Notes under the pieces: model-generated
The model's database searches: none
Told to the model about the DNA's origin: nothing
What the model saw: only the letters and a program-made list of their open reading frames with translations
Shown here: piece by piece, positions 27,290 to 36,646 of the stretch
How positions within the stretch are numbered: position 1 is the stretch's first letter
How the letters are laid out: each line of letters opens with the position of its first letter
From: DATJGR01 sp963735085
Lineage (GTDB): Bacteria; Pseudomonadota; Gammaproteobacteria; Pseudomonadales; Azotimanducaceae
Direction of reading: 5' to 3'
NCBI GenBank assembly: GCA_963735085.1
Contig: CAVTJP010000002.1
Location: 806,001-870,000, forward strand
DNA: 64,000 nt
Position numbers and translations under genes: made by a program

Positions 27290-29629
27290 TCAGAACGTTC
27301 GGCCGAGTTCAAACTGGAAGAATTCCGTCTCGTCGGTCTTGCTGTAGTTGAACGCCTTCGCGATGCCGAACGTCATCGGACCGAATCCGGTGATCCACGT
27401 CAGACTGAAACCGACCGAATAGCGCAACAGATTCAGATCCACGTTGTCGCAAACCTTGCTGTACCGTGGACAATCGGTTTGAAACACATCACCCGAATCG
27501 ATGAACAAGGCCGGACGCATCGAGCGACCGTCCTTGACGAACGGCATCGGGAAGATTATCTCGGCACCCGCGAGCACCAACACATTGCCGCCGATCGGCT
27601 GACCTTTGTCCGTGTACGGGTCGTACAACGACGGCGTGGCGAGCGGGCCGAGCGTATTCTGCTTGAAGCCGCGCACGCTGCCGAAGCCGCCGGCGTAGAA
27701 GTTCTCGTAGAACGGCAGCCCGAGTGCCTGGCCACTGCCGTAGCTGTTGCCATAGCCGAGCTCCGTATGCAGCCGCAGCGAATAGGTCTCGGTGAGCGGC
27801 AAGTAAATCTGGTCCTTGTAGTCCAATTTGTAGAATGTCAGGTCGCTGAACGGCGCAGTGACTTCAAGGCTTGCAGTCTGCTGACGCCCCCGCGTCGGGA
27901 ACAGACCGCGGTTCAACGTCGAACTCGTCCAACTCAGATTGGCTTTGTAGTTCAGGAATGTATCGCCCTCTTCGGCTATGAATTGGTTGATCTCCCGCGC
28001 AGCGTAATAGCCGGCTTTCAGCTTCGTATGATCAATCGTCAAACCGAAGCCAATGCGTTGCGTCTCCCCAATGGGAAAGCCGAAATTCACCCCTGCGCCA
28101 TACGCATCGGTCGAGTACGTCGCGAGGTTCTGCTGTTGGAAGTCAGTCTGCCGAAAATACAGGTTGTAGCCGCGACTGATCCCGTCGAGCGTCAGATACG
28201 GATCGAAGTAGTTGAACGCGACCGCCCGTTGGTACTGGCTCCAACTGACGTTGAGCGACAGGCTGTTGCCAGTGCCGAGCACGTTCGATTCCTGGTAGCC
28301 CGCACCCAGGATCAGCCCGGACGCCTGAGCGTAACCGAGCGTTGCCGAGATACTGCCCGATGGCTGTTCCTCGACACTGAATTTGACGTCGACCTGATCG
28401 TCGGTACCGGCGACCTCCGGCGTTTCGACGTTCACATCCTTGAAAAAGCCGAGCCGTTGCAGTCGCGTCTTGGACAACTCGATCAACGCGGTCGACGCCC
28501 AACCACCCTCCATCTGACGCATCTCGCGCCGTAGAACAACGTCCTGCGTAACGGTGTTGCCCTTGAATTCAATTCGACGCACATACGCGCGCTTGCCGGC
28601 GTCAACCATGAAGCGAACGTCCACCGTCCCGTTGTCGTGCACCTGTGGCACACCGGATGCGCTTGCGAACGTGTATCCGGAATTACCCAGCGCCTTGGTG
28701 AGGCGATCTTCGCTCGCCGTGACCAGCGCGCCCGAGAAGGTCTGCCCGGGCTTGACGAGCAGCAACGAGCGCAATGCATCTGGCGACACGTCGTGCAACT
28801 CGCCGACCAGTTCCACTTTGGCGATCTTGTAGATCCCGCCCTCGGTAACGTTGATCGTGATGTAGACGTGACGCCTGTCGGGCGAAATGCTGACCTGCGT
28901 CGAATCTACGTTGAACGTAACGTAGCCGCGATCCTTGTAATACGACTCGAGCTTTTCAAGGTCGCCTTTGAGTTTCTCCTTGGAGTACTTGTCGTCGTTC
29001 TTCAGAAACGAAAAGAAGCTCGGCATCTTCAATTCGAACACATCGCGCAGCTCCGATTCACTAAAGGCACGATTGCCAACGACGTTGATATGTTCGATCG
29101 TCGACGTCTTGCCTTCCTTGATGTTGATGTGAATCGCAACCCGGTTGCGCGGCAGGTCTTCGACGTCGGTATCGATGCTCGCGCCATAGCGTCCTTGCGC
29201 AACGTACTGGCGTGACAGTTCGAGATCGACACGCTCCAATGTCGACTGCTTGAAGATCTCGCCTTCTTTCAGGCCCTGCTTACCGAGCCCCTCGAGCAAT
29301 GCGTCGGTCTTGATGGATTTGTTGCCCTTGATCTTTATCGAATCGATAGCTGGGCGTTCGACGACCGTAACGATCAGCGCGCCGCCGTCACGAGCCATCT
29401 TCACGTCGCGAAAATAGCCGGATTGAAACACCAGCCGGATCAGCCTGCGGACGGTGGCCTCATCAATCGTGTCGCCGATGTTGATCGGCAACAGGTTGAA
29501 AACGGTACCCGCGGAAACGCGCTGCAATCCTTGAATACGGATATCCGTTACCTTGAACGTATCGGCCAGCGCAAGACTTGGCCACAACAGCGCGATGGCG
29601 AACCATCGCTTCAACGTTCCCCCAGCCAT
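27290..29629 (-). CDS. bamA: Outer membrane assembly protein BamA
   Basis: A 779-residue Omp85 protein that inserts beta-barrels into the outer membrane. A signal peptide ends near residue 22 (LALADTFKV). Five POTRA domains span about 23-420, each starting with patterns such as VTDIRIQGLQRVSAGTV. The 16-strand barrel follows, with the conserved VRGF loop motif (GGFGSVRGFKQNTLGP) and a terminal FQFELGRTF. ATG at 29629 has GAGG upstream and gives the signal peptide at the very N terminus. Confidence 0.98.
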   Translation of the reverse strand: MAGGTLKRWFAIALLWPSLALADTFKVTDIRIQGLQRVSAGTVFNLLPINIGDTIDEATVRRLIRLVFQSGYFRDVKMARDGGALIVTVVERPAIDSIKIKGNKSIKTDALLEGLGKQGLKEGEIFKQSTLERVDLELSRQYVAQGRYGASIDTDVEDLPRNRVAIHINIKEGKTSTIEHINVVGNRAFSESELRDVFELKMPSFFSFLKNDDKYSKEKLKGDLEKLESYYKDRGYVTFNVDSTQVSISPDRRHVYITINVTEGGIYKIAKVELVGELHDVSPDALRSLLLVKPGQTFSGALVTASEDRLTKALGNSGYTFASASGVPQVHDNGTVDVRFMVDAGKRAYVRRIEFKGNTVTQDVVLRREMRQMEGGWASTALIELSKTRLQRLGFFKDVNVETPEVAGTDDQVDVKFSVEEQPSGSISATLGYAQASGLILGAGYQESNVLGTGNSLSLNVSWSQYQRAVAFNYFDPYLTLDGISRGYNLYFRQTDFQQQNLATYSTDAYGAGVNFGFPIGETQRIGFGLTIDHTKLKAGYYAAREINQFIAEEGDTFLNYKANLSWTSSTLNRGLFPTRGRQQTASLEVTAPFSDLTFYKLDYKDQIYLPLTETYSLRLHTELGYGNSYGSGQALGLPFYENFYAGGFGSVRGFKQNTLGPLATPSLYDPYTDKGQPIGGNVLVLAGAEIIFPMPFVKDGRSMRPALFIDSGDVFQTDCPRYSKVCDNVDLNLLRYSVGFSLTWITGFGPMTFGIAKAFNYSKTDETEFFQFELGRTF

Positions 29630-29642
29630 GGGTTTCCTCGGG

Positions 29643-30968
29643 TCAGAATAATCGTGTGATGTCGTTGTAGAACGCAAGCAGCATCATGCCCCCCACGATC
29701 GCGAGTCCGAGTTGCATGCCCAACGTCTGGATACGCTCCGGTACCGGCCGGCGTATCACGATTTCAGCCAGGCAAAACATCACGTGGCCTCCATCGAGTA
29801 TCGGAATTGGCAGAAGGTTCAGTACACCGAGGCTGATGCTGAGCAACGCCAACACGCGAAGGAAATCCTCCCATCCCGATTGTGCAGAATCGCGAGCAAC
29901 TCTCGCGATAGTGATCGGACCGGACAGGTTTCGCGTGGACACCAGGCCCGTCACCATTTTCTTCATCAGGTCCAACGTCATCATCGTCTTCGACGCGGTC
30001 TCGTGAAGGCCCATCGGCAGCGCGGCGAAGATCCCGTATTTCACTTCGCGCATCAATGGCGAAGCACCGATGAAGCCGTAGCGGCTACCATCGGCGGCAG
30101 TGCGCGCCGCCGGTGTGAGTTCTACGCTCTCGCGCGAGCCGTCGCGTTCAATTTCGACCGTGAGCGATTTTTCCGGCGCGGCCCGCAGTGCCGCTACCAG
30201 GTCGCCCCACTGCTTGACCGGTTTGCCGTCGACTGCAATCACGCGGTCCCATGCGCGTAGCCCCGCCGCGTTCGCCCGACCATCGTCGAGGACCGTCCCC
30301 AACACAGGCGGCAATGTAGGCACCAGGCCCAACGAACGAAACATCTCCGGTTCGGCAACGTCACGCTGCCAATTGAGCAGCATCAGTTCGTGGGGTTGGC
30401 TCGACGTGGTGCCGGGCTTACGGGTATCGACGCGCAGTTCACCGGTATCACCCAGGCGTGTAGCAAGCGCCATGCTGATTTCGGGCCAGGACCGCGTAGC
30501 TGTGCCATCGATCGAGACGATTTCCTGGCCGCCGCGCAGCCCGGCCGCAAACGCTGGCGTGTCCGGAGCCGGTGGCGCGATGATCGGAACCACATCGGTG
30601 CTGCCCGCGACGAACAAACACCAGTAGATCGCGATTGCCAGCAGAAAATTCGCCGCCGGGCCACCCAGTGCGAATGCAATGCGCCATGACGGAGACAGGC
30701 GATTGAACGTCTTGTCCGCATCGGCCGGCGCAACGTCGCCCTCGCGCTCGTCGAGAATCTTCACGTAGCCGCCGAGTGGGATCGCGGCGAGCGTGAACTC
30801 GGTACCGCGTCGATCCAATCGCGAAAATATCGCGGGGCCGAAACCGATCGAGAATCGAACCACTTTCGCGCCGGCGATCCGTGCAACGAGGAAATGGCCA
30901 AACTCGTGAACAGTTACCAGCACACCGAGCGCGACAAGAAACGCAATCACGTACTGCACGATATCCAT
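29643..30968 (-). CDS. rseP: Site-2 protease RseP
   Basis: A 441-residue inner-membrane zinc protease that cuts anti-sigma factor RseA/MucA within the membrane. HEFGH at residues 21-25 binds zinc with the Asp of LPIPILDGGH near 385. Two periplasmic PDZ domains lie between. It works with the envelope stress proteins MucB and MucD encoded at the other end of this window. Upstream in transcription is cdsA; dxr, normally between them, is missing. Confidence 0.97.
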   Translation of the reverse strand: MDIVQYVIAFLVALGVLVTVHEFGHFLVARIAGAKVVRFSIGFGPAIFSRLDRRGTEFTLAAIPLGGYVKILDEREGDVAPADADKTFNRLSPSWRIAFALGGPAANFLLAIAIYWCLFVAGSTDVVPIIAPPAPDTPAFAAGLRGGQEIVSIDGTATRSWPEISMALATRLGDTGELRVDTRKPGTTSSQPHELMLLNWQRDVAEPEMFRSLGLVPTLPPVLGTVLDDGRANAAGLRAWDRVIAVDGKPVKQWGDLVAALRAAPEKSLTVEIERDGSRESVELTPAARTAADGSRYGFIGASPLMREVKYGIFAALPMGLHETASKTMMTLDLMKKMVTGLVSTRNLSGPITIARVARDSAQSGWEDFLRVLALLSISLGVLNLLPIPILDGGHVMFCLAEIVIRRPVPERIQTLGMQLGLAIVGGMMLLAFYNDITRLF

Positions 30969-31078
30969 GCGTCAGAACATCCGAAGGTTTGCCCTGTTTG
31001 ACAGGCGTCGCGTCGGCAAGTTGCCAGGCGCTTCGAATCAGGTCCGCCGAAACGGCGCGCAATGATAGCAGCTTGCCA

Positions 31079-31882
31079 TCAGCCGTGTTGAATTGCGGCC
31101 AGCGCAGCACACGGCAGCGCTGCAATCAATGCGTCGATCCGGTCGAGCATTCCCCCGTGACCCGGAAACAGGTGACCGGAATCTTTCACGCCGCGCGCGC
31201 GCTTCAACGCGCTTTCAAACAGATCACCGAATATCGAGACAATCGCGATCATCAGTGACAGGCCGGCCCATGACGGGTAGCCAAGTCCCATTCGCTGCAA
31301 CGCCGGCACCATACCGAGCAGCGATCCGACTATGACAGATAGAACAACGCCGCCGAGCGCGCCTTCCCACGTCTTCCCGGGGCTGACGAGCACGGCGAGT
31401 TTACGACGACCGAAGCGACGGCCGGCAAAATAGGCACCGATGTCGGCTGCCCACACGACGCAGAAGACCCACACAATCAACCACGGTCCACCGCTGACGA
31501 GCAGCGATACCAACGCCAGCCATGCGCCGACGAACACGATGTACCCGGTAGGCGCGAGAACGAGTGTGCTGAGCATCTGGGCGCTCGCAGGAAACGTCAG
31601 CACGACCAGCGCTGCCAGCAACCAGAATACGACGACGCCGATAAAAAAGGACTGCCACGTATTCGGAGCCTGCAACACCGCGTAGCCAAGCGCCGCATAG
31701 CCGACGAGATACGCCGCCTGCACTGCGCGTGCGCGGATTCCGGCCAGACTGGCCCATTCAAACAGACCAAAACCCGCAGCGACTAGAAACACACCTGCGA
31801 AGGCGCGTGGAGGAAGTAGGAATATGGCAGCGATCACGGCCGGCGCCGCAATCAGCGCCGTCATCACCCGTAACTTCAGCAT
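31079..31882 (-). CDS. cdsA: Phosphatidate cytidylyltransferase CdsA
   Basis: A 267-residue polytopic inner-membrane enzyme that makes CDP-diacylglycerol. About seven or eight hydrophobic helices are visible. The C-terminal signature SALKRARGVKDSGHLFPGHGGMLDRID fits the CDP-diglyceride synthetase pattern and includes its Asp and His residues. ATG at 31882 gives MLKLRVMTALI, the usual N terminus; a longer in-frame reading overlaps uppS and is not real. The 110 bases to rseP hold no gene. Confidence 0.95.
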   Translation of the reverse strand: MLKLRVMTALIAAPAVIAAIFLLPPRAFAGVFLVAAGFGLFEWASLAGIRARAVQAAYLVGYAALGYAVLQAPNTWQSFFIGVVVFWLLAALVVLTFPASAQMLSTLVLAPTGYIVFVGAWLALVSLLVSGGPWLIVWVFCVVWAADIGAYFAGRRFGRRKLAVLVSPGKTWEGALGGVVLSVIVGSLLGMVPALQRMGLGYPSWAGLSLMIAIVSIFGDLFESALKRARGVKDSGHLFPGHGGMLDRIDALIAALPCAALAAIQHG

Positions 31883-31916
31883 GTGGCCCGCGCCACGGCA
31901 CGCGGCGCGGTTGTCA

Positions 31917-32657
31917 TCACGGGCGACGCCCGAATCTTCGCTGCCGCGCACGGTACGACTCGAAAGCATCGGCGAGTCGAACTTCGTCGAACTCTGGCCA
32001 GTACGCATCTGTGAAATAGAGTTCGCTGTACGCGAGGTCCCACAGCAGAAAGTTGCTGATCCGCTGGTCGCCCCCGGTTCTGATACACAGATCCGGCGGC
32101 GGGAAATGCCCCAACGAGAGCAACCCGCCGACCGTGTGTTCGTCGACCTTATCAGGATCAATCTGGCCCATTGCCACCGCTTTTGCCAACCCACGCATGG
32201 CCTGCGTGATATCCCAGCGTCCACCGTAGTTGACCGCAATCGTCAGGTGCAGTTGATCGTTGTCGCGGGTGATCTGCTCAGCTCGCTTCATTAACATCTG
32301 CAATTCGGCAGCGAAGCGACTGCGTTCGCCGATGATGCGTAACCGCACGCCGCGCTGGCGCAGTTCTTCGACGTTGTCTTCGAGAAACCGCCGCATCAAT
32401 CCCAACAATAAATCGACTTCACGCTTCGGCCGATCCAGATTCTCGGTCGACAACGCGAAGATCGTCAGATAGCGCACACCAAGATCGGCACATCGTTCGG
32501 CAATCGGACGAATGTTCCGCGCGCCTGCTCGGTGGCCGGCTGCGCCGGGAAGATGGCGCGCTTTGGCCCAACGATGATTGCCATCCATGATGATCGCTAC
32601 ATGGCTCGGCACGAGGTCGCCGTCGACCTGGACGGCACTGGCTTGAAGCTCGGACAT
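31917..32657 (-). CDS. uppS: Undecaprenyl diphosphate synthase
   Basis: A 246-residue cis-prenyltransferase that extends farnesyl diphosphate with isopentenyl diphosphate to the C55 carrier for peptidoglycan and lipopolysaccharide. The catalytic Asp25 lies in AIIMDGNHRWAK, and the C-terminal RTGGDQRISNFLLWDLAYSE binds substrate. It shows the cell needs isopentenyl diphosphate, although three genes for making it by the MEP route are missing from their usual places in this window. Confidence 0.97.
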   Translation of the reverse strand: MSELQASAVQVDGDLVPSHVAIIMDGNHRWAKARHLPGAAGHRAGARNIRPIAERCADLGVRYLTIFALSTENLDRPKREVDLLLGLMRRFLEDNVEELRQRGVRLRIIGERSRFAAELQMLMKRAEQITRDNDQLHLTIAVNYGGRWDITQAMRGLAKAVAMGQIDPDKVDEHTVGGLLSLGHFPPPDLCIRTGGDQRISNFLLWDLAYSELYFTDAYWPEFDEVRLADAFESYRARQRRFGRRP

Positions 32658-32698
32658 ATCGGTTTTTGAAATCCGCTGTCAGTGTCGAGATCTTAGCT

Positions 32699-33256
32699 CT
32701 AAATCGTTAATAAATCGGACTCTTTTTCCGATAATGCGTGATCGATTTCCGATATTCGTTTGTCAGTGAGGCGTTGGATGTCCTCTTCAGCGCGTCGCGC
32801 ATCGTCTTCGGCAACGGCCTTCTCCTTGACCAGTTCCCGGATGTCGCCGATCGCATCGCGCCGGATGTTGCGAATCGACACACGGCTTTGCTCGGCTTCC
32901 TGCTTGGCGTGCCGCGCAAGATCGCGTCGATTCTCCTCGGATAGAGGGGGCAACGGGATTCGCACCACATCCGATGTCGACGACGGCGTGATGCCGAGAT
33001 CGCTCTTCAGAATCGCCTTTTCAATGTCGCCCAGAAGCTTTTTTTCCCACGGCGAGATGACCAGCGTACGTGCATCCTCGACACTGATGGACGCCACCTG
33101 ATTGAGTGGTGTGTGGTTGCCGTAGTAAGGCACCTCGATACCGTCGAGAATTGCAGGATTGGCACGCCCCGTTCGAATCCGGGCGAATGCATGGCCCAGC
33201 GCTTCGATGGACTTGCCCATACGTTGATCTGCATCGTGCTTGATATCGTCGATCAC
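32699..33256 (-). CDS. frr: Ribosome recycling factor
   Basis: A 185-residue factor that splits post-termination ribosomes with EF-G. It shows the family start MIDDIKHDADQRMGKSIEAL, RTGRANPAIL near 29-38 and the PxPxLSEENRRDL stretch near 105-120 (PLPPLSEENRRDL). Length is exact for the family. It is next to pyrH, as usual. Confidence 0.98.
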   Translation of the reverse strand: MIDDIKHDADQRMGKSIEALGHAFARIRTGRANPAILDGIEVPYYGNHTPLNQVASISVEDARTLVISPWEKKLLGDIEKAILKSDLGITPSSTSDVVRIPLPPLSEENRRDLARHAKQEAEQSRVSIRNIRRDAIGDIRELVKEKAVAEDDARRAEEDIQRLTDKRISEIDHALSEKESDLLTI

Positions 33257-33265
33257 AGTGCTACC

Positions 33266-34006
33266 TCAAAGGTTTCGGGTCGCGCGAGACCCACCCCCAT
33301 CGATCAGCGTTCCGACCCGCTCGCCGGCGGCGATGCGGCGCAGCGCGCCTGATGCATACATGTCGAATACGACGATCGGCATCTTGTGATCGCGGCACAG
33401 ACAGATAGCTGTCATGTCCATGACCTGCAGATTCGCCGCAATGACGTCGTCGTAGCCAAGGTGGTCCAGGCGCCGCGCAGTCGGGTCAGCGTGTGGATCG
33501 GCAGTGTATACCCCATCGACCTTGGTCGCCTTCAGCACCATGTCGGCACCGATCTCGATTCCACGCAGACATGCCGCCGAATCAGTTGTGAAAAATGGGT
33601 TGCCGGTTCCCGCAGCGAAGATCACCACATGACCGGACTGAATCAACTCGAGTGCCCGTGACTGCGAGTAACCCTCGACCATACCCGCCATCGGAATCGC
33701 GGACAGCACGCTCGCACTCGCGCCGAGCGAACGCATCACGTCGCGAAACGCGAGCGCGTTCATGATCGTGGCAAGCATCCCCATATGATCGCCGGTAACA
33801 CGGTCGAGCCCGGCACGGGCGAGCGCTGCGCCCCGAAACAGATTACCCCCGCCAAGTACCACGCCGAATGCCGCGCCATCGTCTTGGGTCGCCACGATCT
33901 CCCGGCCAATCCGCCGCATGACGTCAGGGTCGATACCAAATTCCGCATCTCCGGCCAACGCCTCGCCGCTGAGCTTGAGCAAACAACGCAACGGCGGTTT
34001 GGCCAT
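33266..34006 (-). CDS. pyrH: UMP kinase
   Basis: A 246-residue hexameric nucleotide kinase of the amino-acid-kinase fold, making UDP. LKLSGEALAG is at residues 10-19, GGGNLFRG near 52-59 and the uridylate-site TGNPFFTTDSAA near 140. UDP feeds CTP through pyrG in this window. It begins six bases after the tsf stop. Confidence 0.97.
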   Translation of the reverse strand: MAKPPLRCLLKLSGEALAGDAEFGIDPDVMRRIGREIVATQDDGAAFGVVLGGGNLFRGAALARAGLDRVTGDHMGMLATIMNALAFRDVMRSLGASASVLSAIPMAGMVEGYSQSRALELIQSGHVVIFAAGTGNPFFTTDSAACLRGIEIGADMVLKATKVDGVYTADPHADPTARRLDHLGYDDVIAANLQVMDMTAICLCRDHKMPIVVFDMYASGALRRIAAGERVGTLIDGGGSRATRNL

Positions 34007-34012
34007 CTGTTG

Positions 34013-34888
34013 CTAGTCTCGACCGCGGACCTGCGCAGCAACCTCGGCCGCGAAGTCCGTTTCGACCTTGTCGATCCCTTCACCGACCTCGAAGCGGACG
34101 AAGCCCGTGCACTGCGCATTGTTCTGCTTGAGCAGCGCGCCGACGCGAACGTTGCCATCTTTGACGAACGGCTGATCGAGCAGGCTGACCTCGGCGAGGT
34201 ATTTTCGAACACGCCCTTCGACCATCTTCGCAACGATATCCGCCGGTTTGCCGCTGTCCTGTGCCTGCGCGCTGAAGATCTCGCGTTCCTTGGCGACGAC
34301 CTCGGCCGGTATGTCGGCACCAGCCACCACCAGCGGATTGATCGCCGTGACATGCATCGCGATGTCCCGACCCAAGCTATCGTCGTCACCGGTCAACGCA
34401 ACCAGCGCGGCCTTGCGATGATCGGCGTGCATATAGCTGGTAACCGTGCCACCGGCCGGCGCTTCGAGTAGCGCGGCCCTGCGCACTGACACGTTCTCGC
34501 CGATCCCCTGCACCAGCGTCTCGCGCTCAGCGTCCAGGCCATCAGCAAGCAACCTCGCAACATCGGCGCAGCGACGCTCGAACGCGACATCGACCACACG
34601 TGCGACAAACGCCGTAAACGTGTCGTTTCGCGCCGCAAAATCGGTTTCGATGTTGACCTCAACCAGCACACCGAAGCGACCGTCATCTGCGACACGCAGC
34701 CCTAACAACCCTTCAGAGGCGGCTCGATCAGCCTTCTTGGCGGCTTTCAACGCGCTGCTCTTGCGCAGCGATTCGATGGCGGAGTCCATATCGCCCGCCG
34801 ATTCCGTCAGCGCGCGCTTGCAATCCATCATGCCCAGGCCGGTCAACTCGCGAAGCGACTTGACCATCGAAGCAGTTACTTCAGCCAT
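34013..34888 (-). CDS. tsf: Elongation factor Ts
   Basis: A 291-residue nucleotide exchange factor for EF-Tu. The N-terminal UBA-like domain reads VKSLRELTGLGMMDCKRAL, the family signature, and EVNIETDFAARND follows near 80-92. ATG at 34888 is right after the rpsB stop (one base between), so translation is coupled. An apparent in-frame extension lies inside rpsB and is not used. Confidence 0.97.
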   Translation of the reverse strand: MAEVTASMVKSLRELTGLGMMDCKRALTESAGDMDSAIESLRKSSALKAAKKADRAASEGLLGLRVADDGRFGVLVEVNIETDFAARNDTFTAFVARVVDVAFERRCADVARLLADGLDAERETLVQGIGENVSVRRAALLEAPAGGTVTSYMHADHRKAALVALTGDDDSLGRDIAMHVTAINPLVVAGADIPAEVVAKEREIFSAQAQDSGKPADIVAKMVEGRVRKYLAEVSLLDQPFVKDGNVRVGALLKQNNAQCTGFVRFEVGEGIDKVETDFAAEVAAQVRGRD

Positions 34889-34889
34889 C

Positions 34890-35645
34890 TCAAACCGCCT
34901 CGTCCGCACCGGCCTCGGCCGTCTCGACTTCGACGAACTCGTCGATCCTGACCTCGCCGGTTGCAATCGCGTGGCCCTCGGAGATGGCATCGGCAATCGC
35001 CGTGACATAGAGGCGCACTGCACGGATTGCATCGTCGTTGCCCGGAATCACATAATCGACACCAACCGGATCGCTGTTGGTATCGACGACACCGACCACA
35101 GGGATGCCAAGCTTGTTCGCCTCAGATACCGCAATGTGCTCGTGTTGCACGTCGACGACGAACAGCGCGTCCGGCAGACCGCCCATGTTCTTGATACCAC
35201 CAAGACTACGTTCCAGCTTTTCCATCAGTCGACGCTTCGTCAGCGCCTCCTTCTTCGTCAAGCGCTCGAACGTACCATCGCCGGCCTGGACTTCGAGTTC
35301 CTGCAAACGGCGAATCGACTGACGGATGGTTTTGTAGTTCGTCAGCATCCCGCCAAGCCACCGCTGATCGACGAACGGCATGTCGACCCGGGACGCTTGT
35401 TCACGGATGACTTTTGCCGCAGAGCGCTTGGTGCCAACAAACAGGACCTTGTGGCGCCGTGCCGCGAGCGATTTGACATACCCGAGCGCTTCATTGAATG
35501 CGGGTACGGTCTGCTCGAGGTTGATGATATGGATCTTGTTGCGGGCTCCGAAAATAAACGGAGCCATCTTGGGGTTCCAGAACCGCGTCTGGTGGCCGAA
35601 GTGCACGCCTGCGGCCAACATGTCACGCATGCTGATATTTGCCAT
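34890..35645 (-). CDS. rpsB: 30S ribosomal protein S2
   Basis: A 251-residue small-subunit protein. It shows MRDMLAAGVHFGHQTRFWNPKM at residues 6-27 and RWLGGMLTNYKTI near 130-142. The C-terminal tail is acidic. It heads the rpsB-tsf-pyrH-frr run. A leader hairpin (35659-35694) and a promoter lie upstream, divergent from map. Confidence 0.98.
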   Translation of the reverse strand: MANISMRDMLAAGVHFGHQTRFWNPKMAPFIFGARNKIHIINLEQTVPAFNEALGYVKSLAARRHKVLFVGTKRSAAKVIREQASRVDMPFVDQRWLGGMLTNYKTIRQSIRRLQELEVQAGDGTFERLTKKEALTKRRLMEKLERSLGGIKNMGGLPDALFVVDVQHEHIAVSEANKLGIPVVGVVDTNSDPVGVDYVIPGNDDAIRAVRLYVTAIADAISEGHAIATGEVRIDEFVEVETAEAGADEAV

Positions 35646-35658
35646 AAATCCTCGTCAT

Positions 35659-35694
35659 GTTTGGGTTGAGCCTCCACGCATCCCAGACCCAAAC
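35659..35694 (-). promoter_or_regulatory. rpsB leader hairpin, candidate S2 autoregulatory element
   Basis: In the minus-strand RNA, GTTTGGGT and ACCCAAAC form a perfect 8-bp stem around CTGGGATGCGTGGAGGCTCA, ending 13 bases before the rpsB start. As far as I recall, the CTGGGAT and GTGGAGG strings fit the conserved gammaproteobacterial rpsB leader through which S2 represses rpsB-tsf. The stem is seen; the S2 control is by family. Confidence 0.6.
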
Positions 35695-35803
35695 CATCTT
35701 GCGATGGCACCCACGGAGCTGTGACGATACGTGTGAGAATTTTGAATACTCGCCACATCTATTGGATTGAGCGAGATATCCGGTTTGCCTCACGGCGGCG
35801 CGC

Positions 35804-35831
35804 TTTATAGCATAATCCGTTTTTCCTCGAA
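35804..35831 (-). promoter_or_regulatory. Possible rpsB promoter
   Basis: On the minus strand TTCGAG (35826-35831) and TATAAA (35804-35809) are 16 bases apart, giving a start near 35797 and a leader of about 150 bases. A plus-strand promoter for map should overlap here (TTGCCT at 35785-35790), making the region a shared divergent promoter. Confidence 0.45.
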
Positions 35832-35854
35832 ACCACGCGGACGGTCTGGCACTG

Positions 35855-36646
35855 ATGTCGATCAAGCTACGCAGCGAAGATGAGATCGCACGCATGCGCA
35901 TCGCCGGCCGTCTGGCCGCCAGCGTGCTGGAGATGATTGGTCCGCACGTCGAACCAGGTGTCAGTACCGAAGACCTCGACCGTATCTGCCACAGGTTCAT
36001 CGTCGACGAACTTCAGGCAATCCCCGCGCCGCTGAACTACAGCAATGCGCCGGGACAGCCGCCGTTCCCGAAATCGATCTGCACGTCCGTCAATCACGTC
36101 GTATGCCACGGAATCCCATCACCGACCAAAAACCTCAAGCGCGGTGACGTGCTCAACATCGACGTCACCGTCATCAAGGACCGCTATCACGGGGATACCA
36201 GCAAAATGTTCTTCGTCGGCGAGCCCAGCGTCATGGCACGGCGCCTCGTCGACATTACTCAGGAATGTCTCTACCGTGGCATTCGCGCGGTGAAGCCCGG
36301 CGCGCACCTCGGCGACATCGGTTATGCGATCCAGTCCTACGCGGAAGAAAACAATCTATCCGTCGTACGCGAGTTCTGCGGTCACGGGATTGGCGAGATA
36401 TTTCACGACGAACCACAAGTGCTGCACTACGGCAGGCCAAAATCGGGCCTGAGGCTCGAAGCCGGCATGACTTTCACGATCGAACCGATGATCAACGCCG
36501 GCCAGCGCCACGTAAAAATGCTGCCGGATCAATGGACCGTCGTGACGAAGGACCACAAGCTCTCGGCGCAATGGGAGCACACGATTCTGGTGACAGACGA
36601 CGGCGCAGAAATCCTCACACTGCGCGCAGACGAACAGATTTCGTGA
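35855..36646 (+). CDS. map: Methionine aminopeptidase type I
   Basis: A 263-residue metalloprotease that removes the initiator Met. It shows NHVVCHGIPS near 82-91, the metal ligands in VLNIDVTVIKDRYHGDTSKMF (about 100-120), GHGIGEIFHDEPQV near 175-188 and the final Glu in WEHTILVTDDG. Divergent from rpsB. The stop overlaps the glnD start (GTGA). Confidence 0.98.
   Translation: MSIKLRSEDEIARMRIAGRLAASVLEMIGPHVEPGVSTEDLDRICHRFIVDELQAIPAPLNYSNAPGQPPFPKSICTSVNHVVCHGIPSPTKNLKRGDVLNIDVTVIKDRYHGDTSKMFFVGEPSVMARRLVDITQECLYRGIRAVKPGAHLGDIGYAIQSYAEENNLSVVREFCGHGIGEIFHDEPQVLHYGRPKSGLRLEAGMTFTIEPMINAGQRHVKMLPDQWTVVTKDHKLSAQWEHTILVTDDGAEILTLRADEQIS

Noticed and set aside
27263..28534. Plus-strand open frame (423 codons) opposite bamA
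   Set aside because: Shadow of the BamA barrel; no recognisable domain or ribosome binding site.
36265..36642. N-terminal extension of glnD by 126 codons
   Set aside because: Lies wholly inside map in another frame; the GTG at 36643 fits family length and overlaps the map stop.
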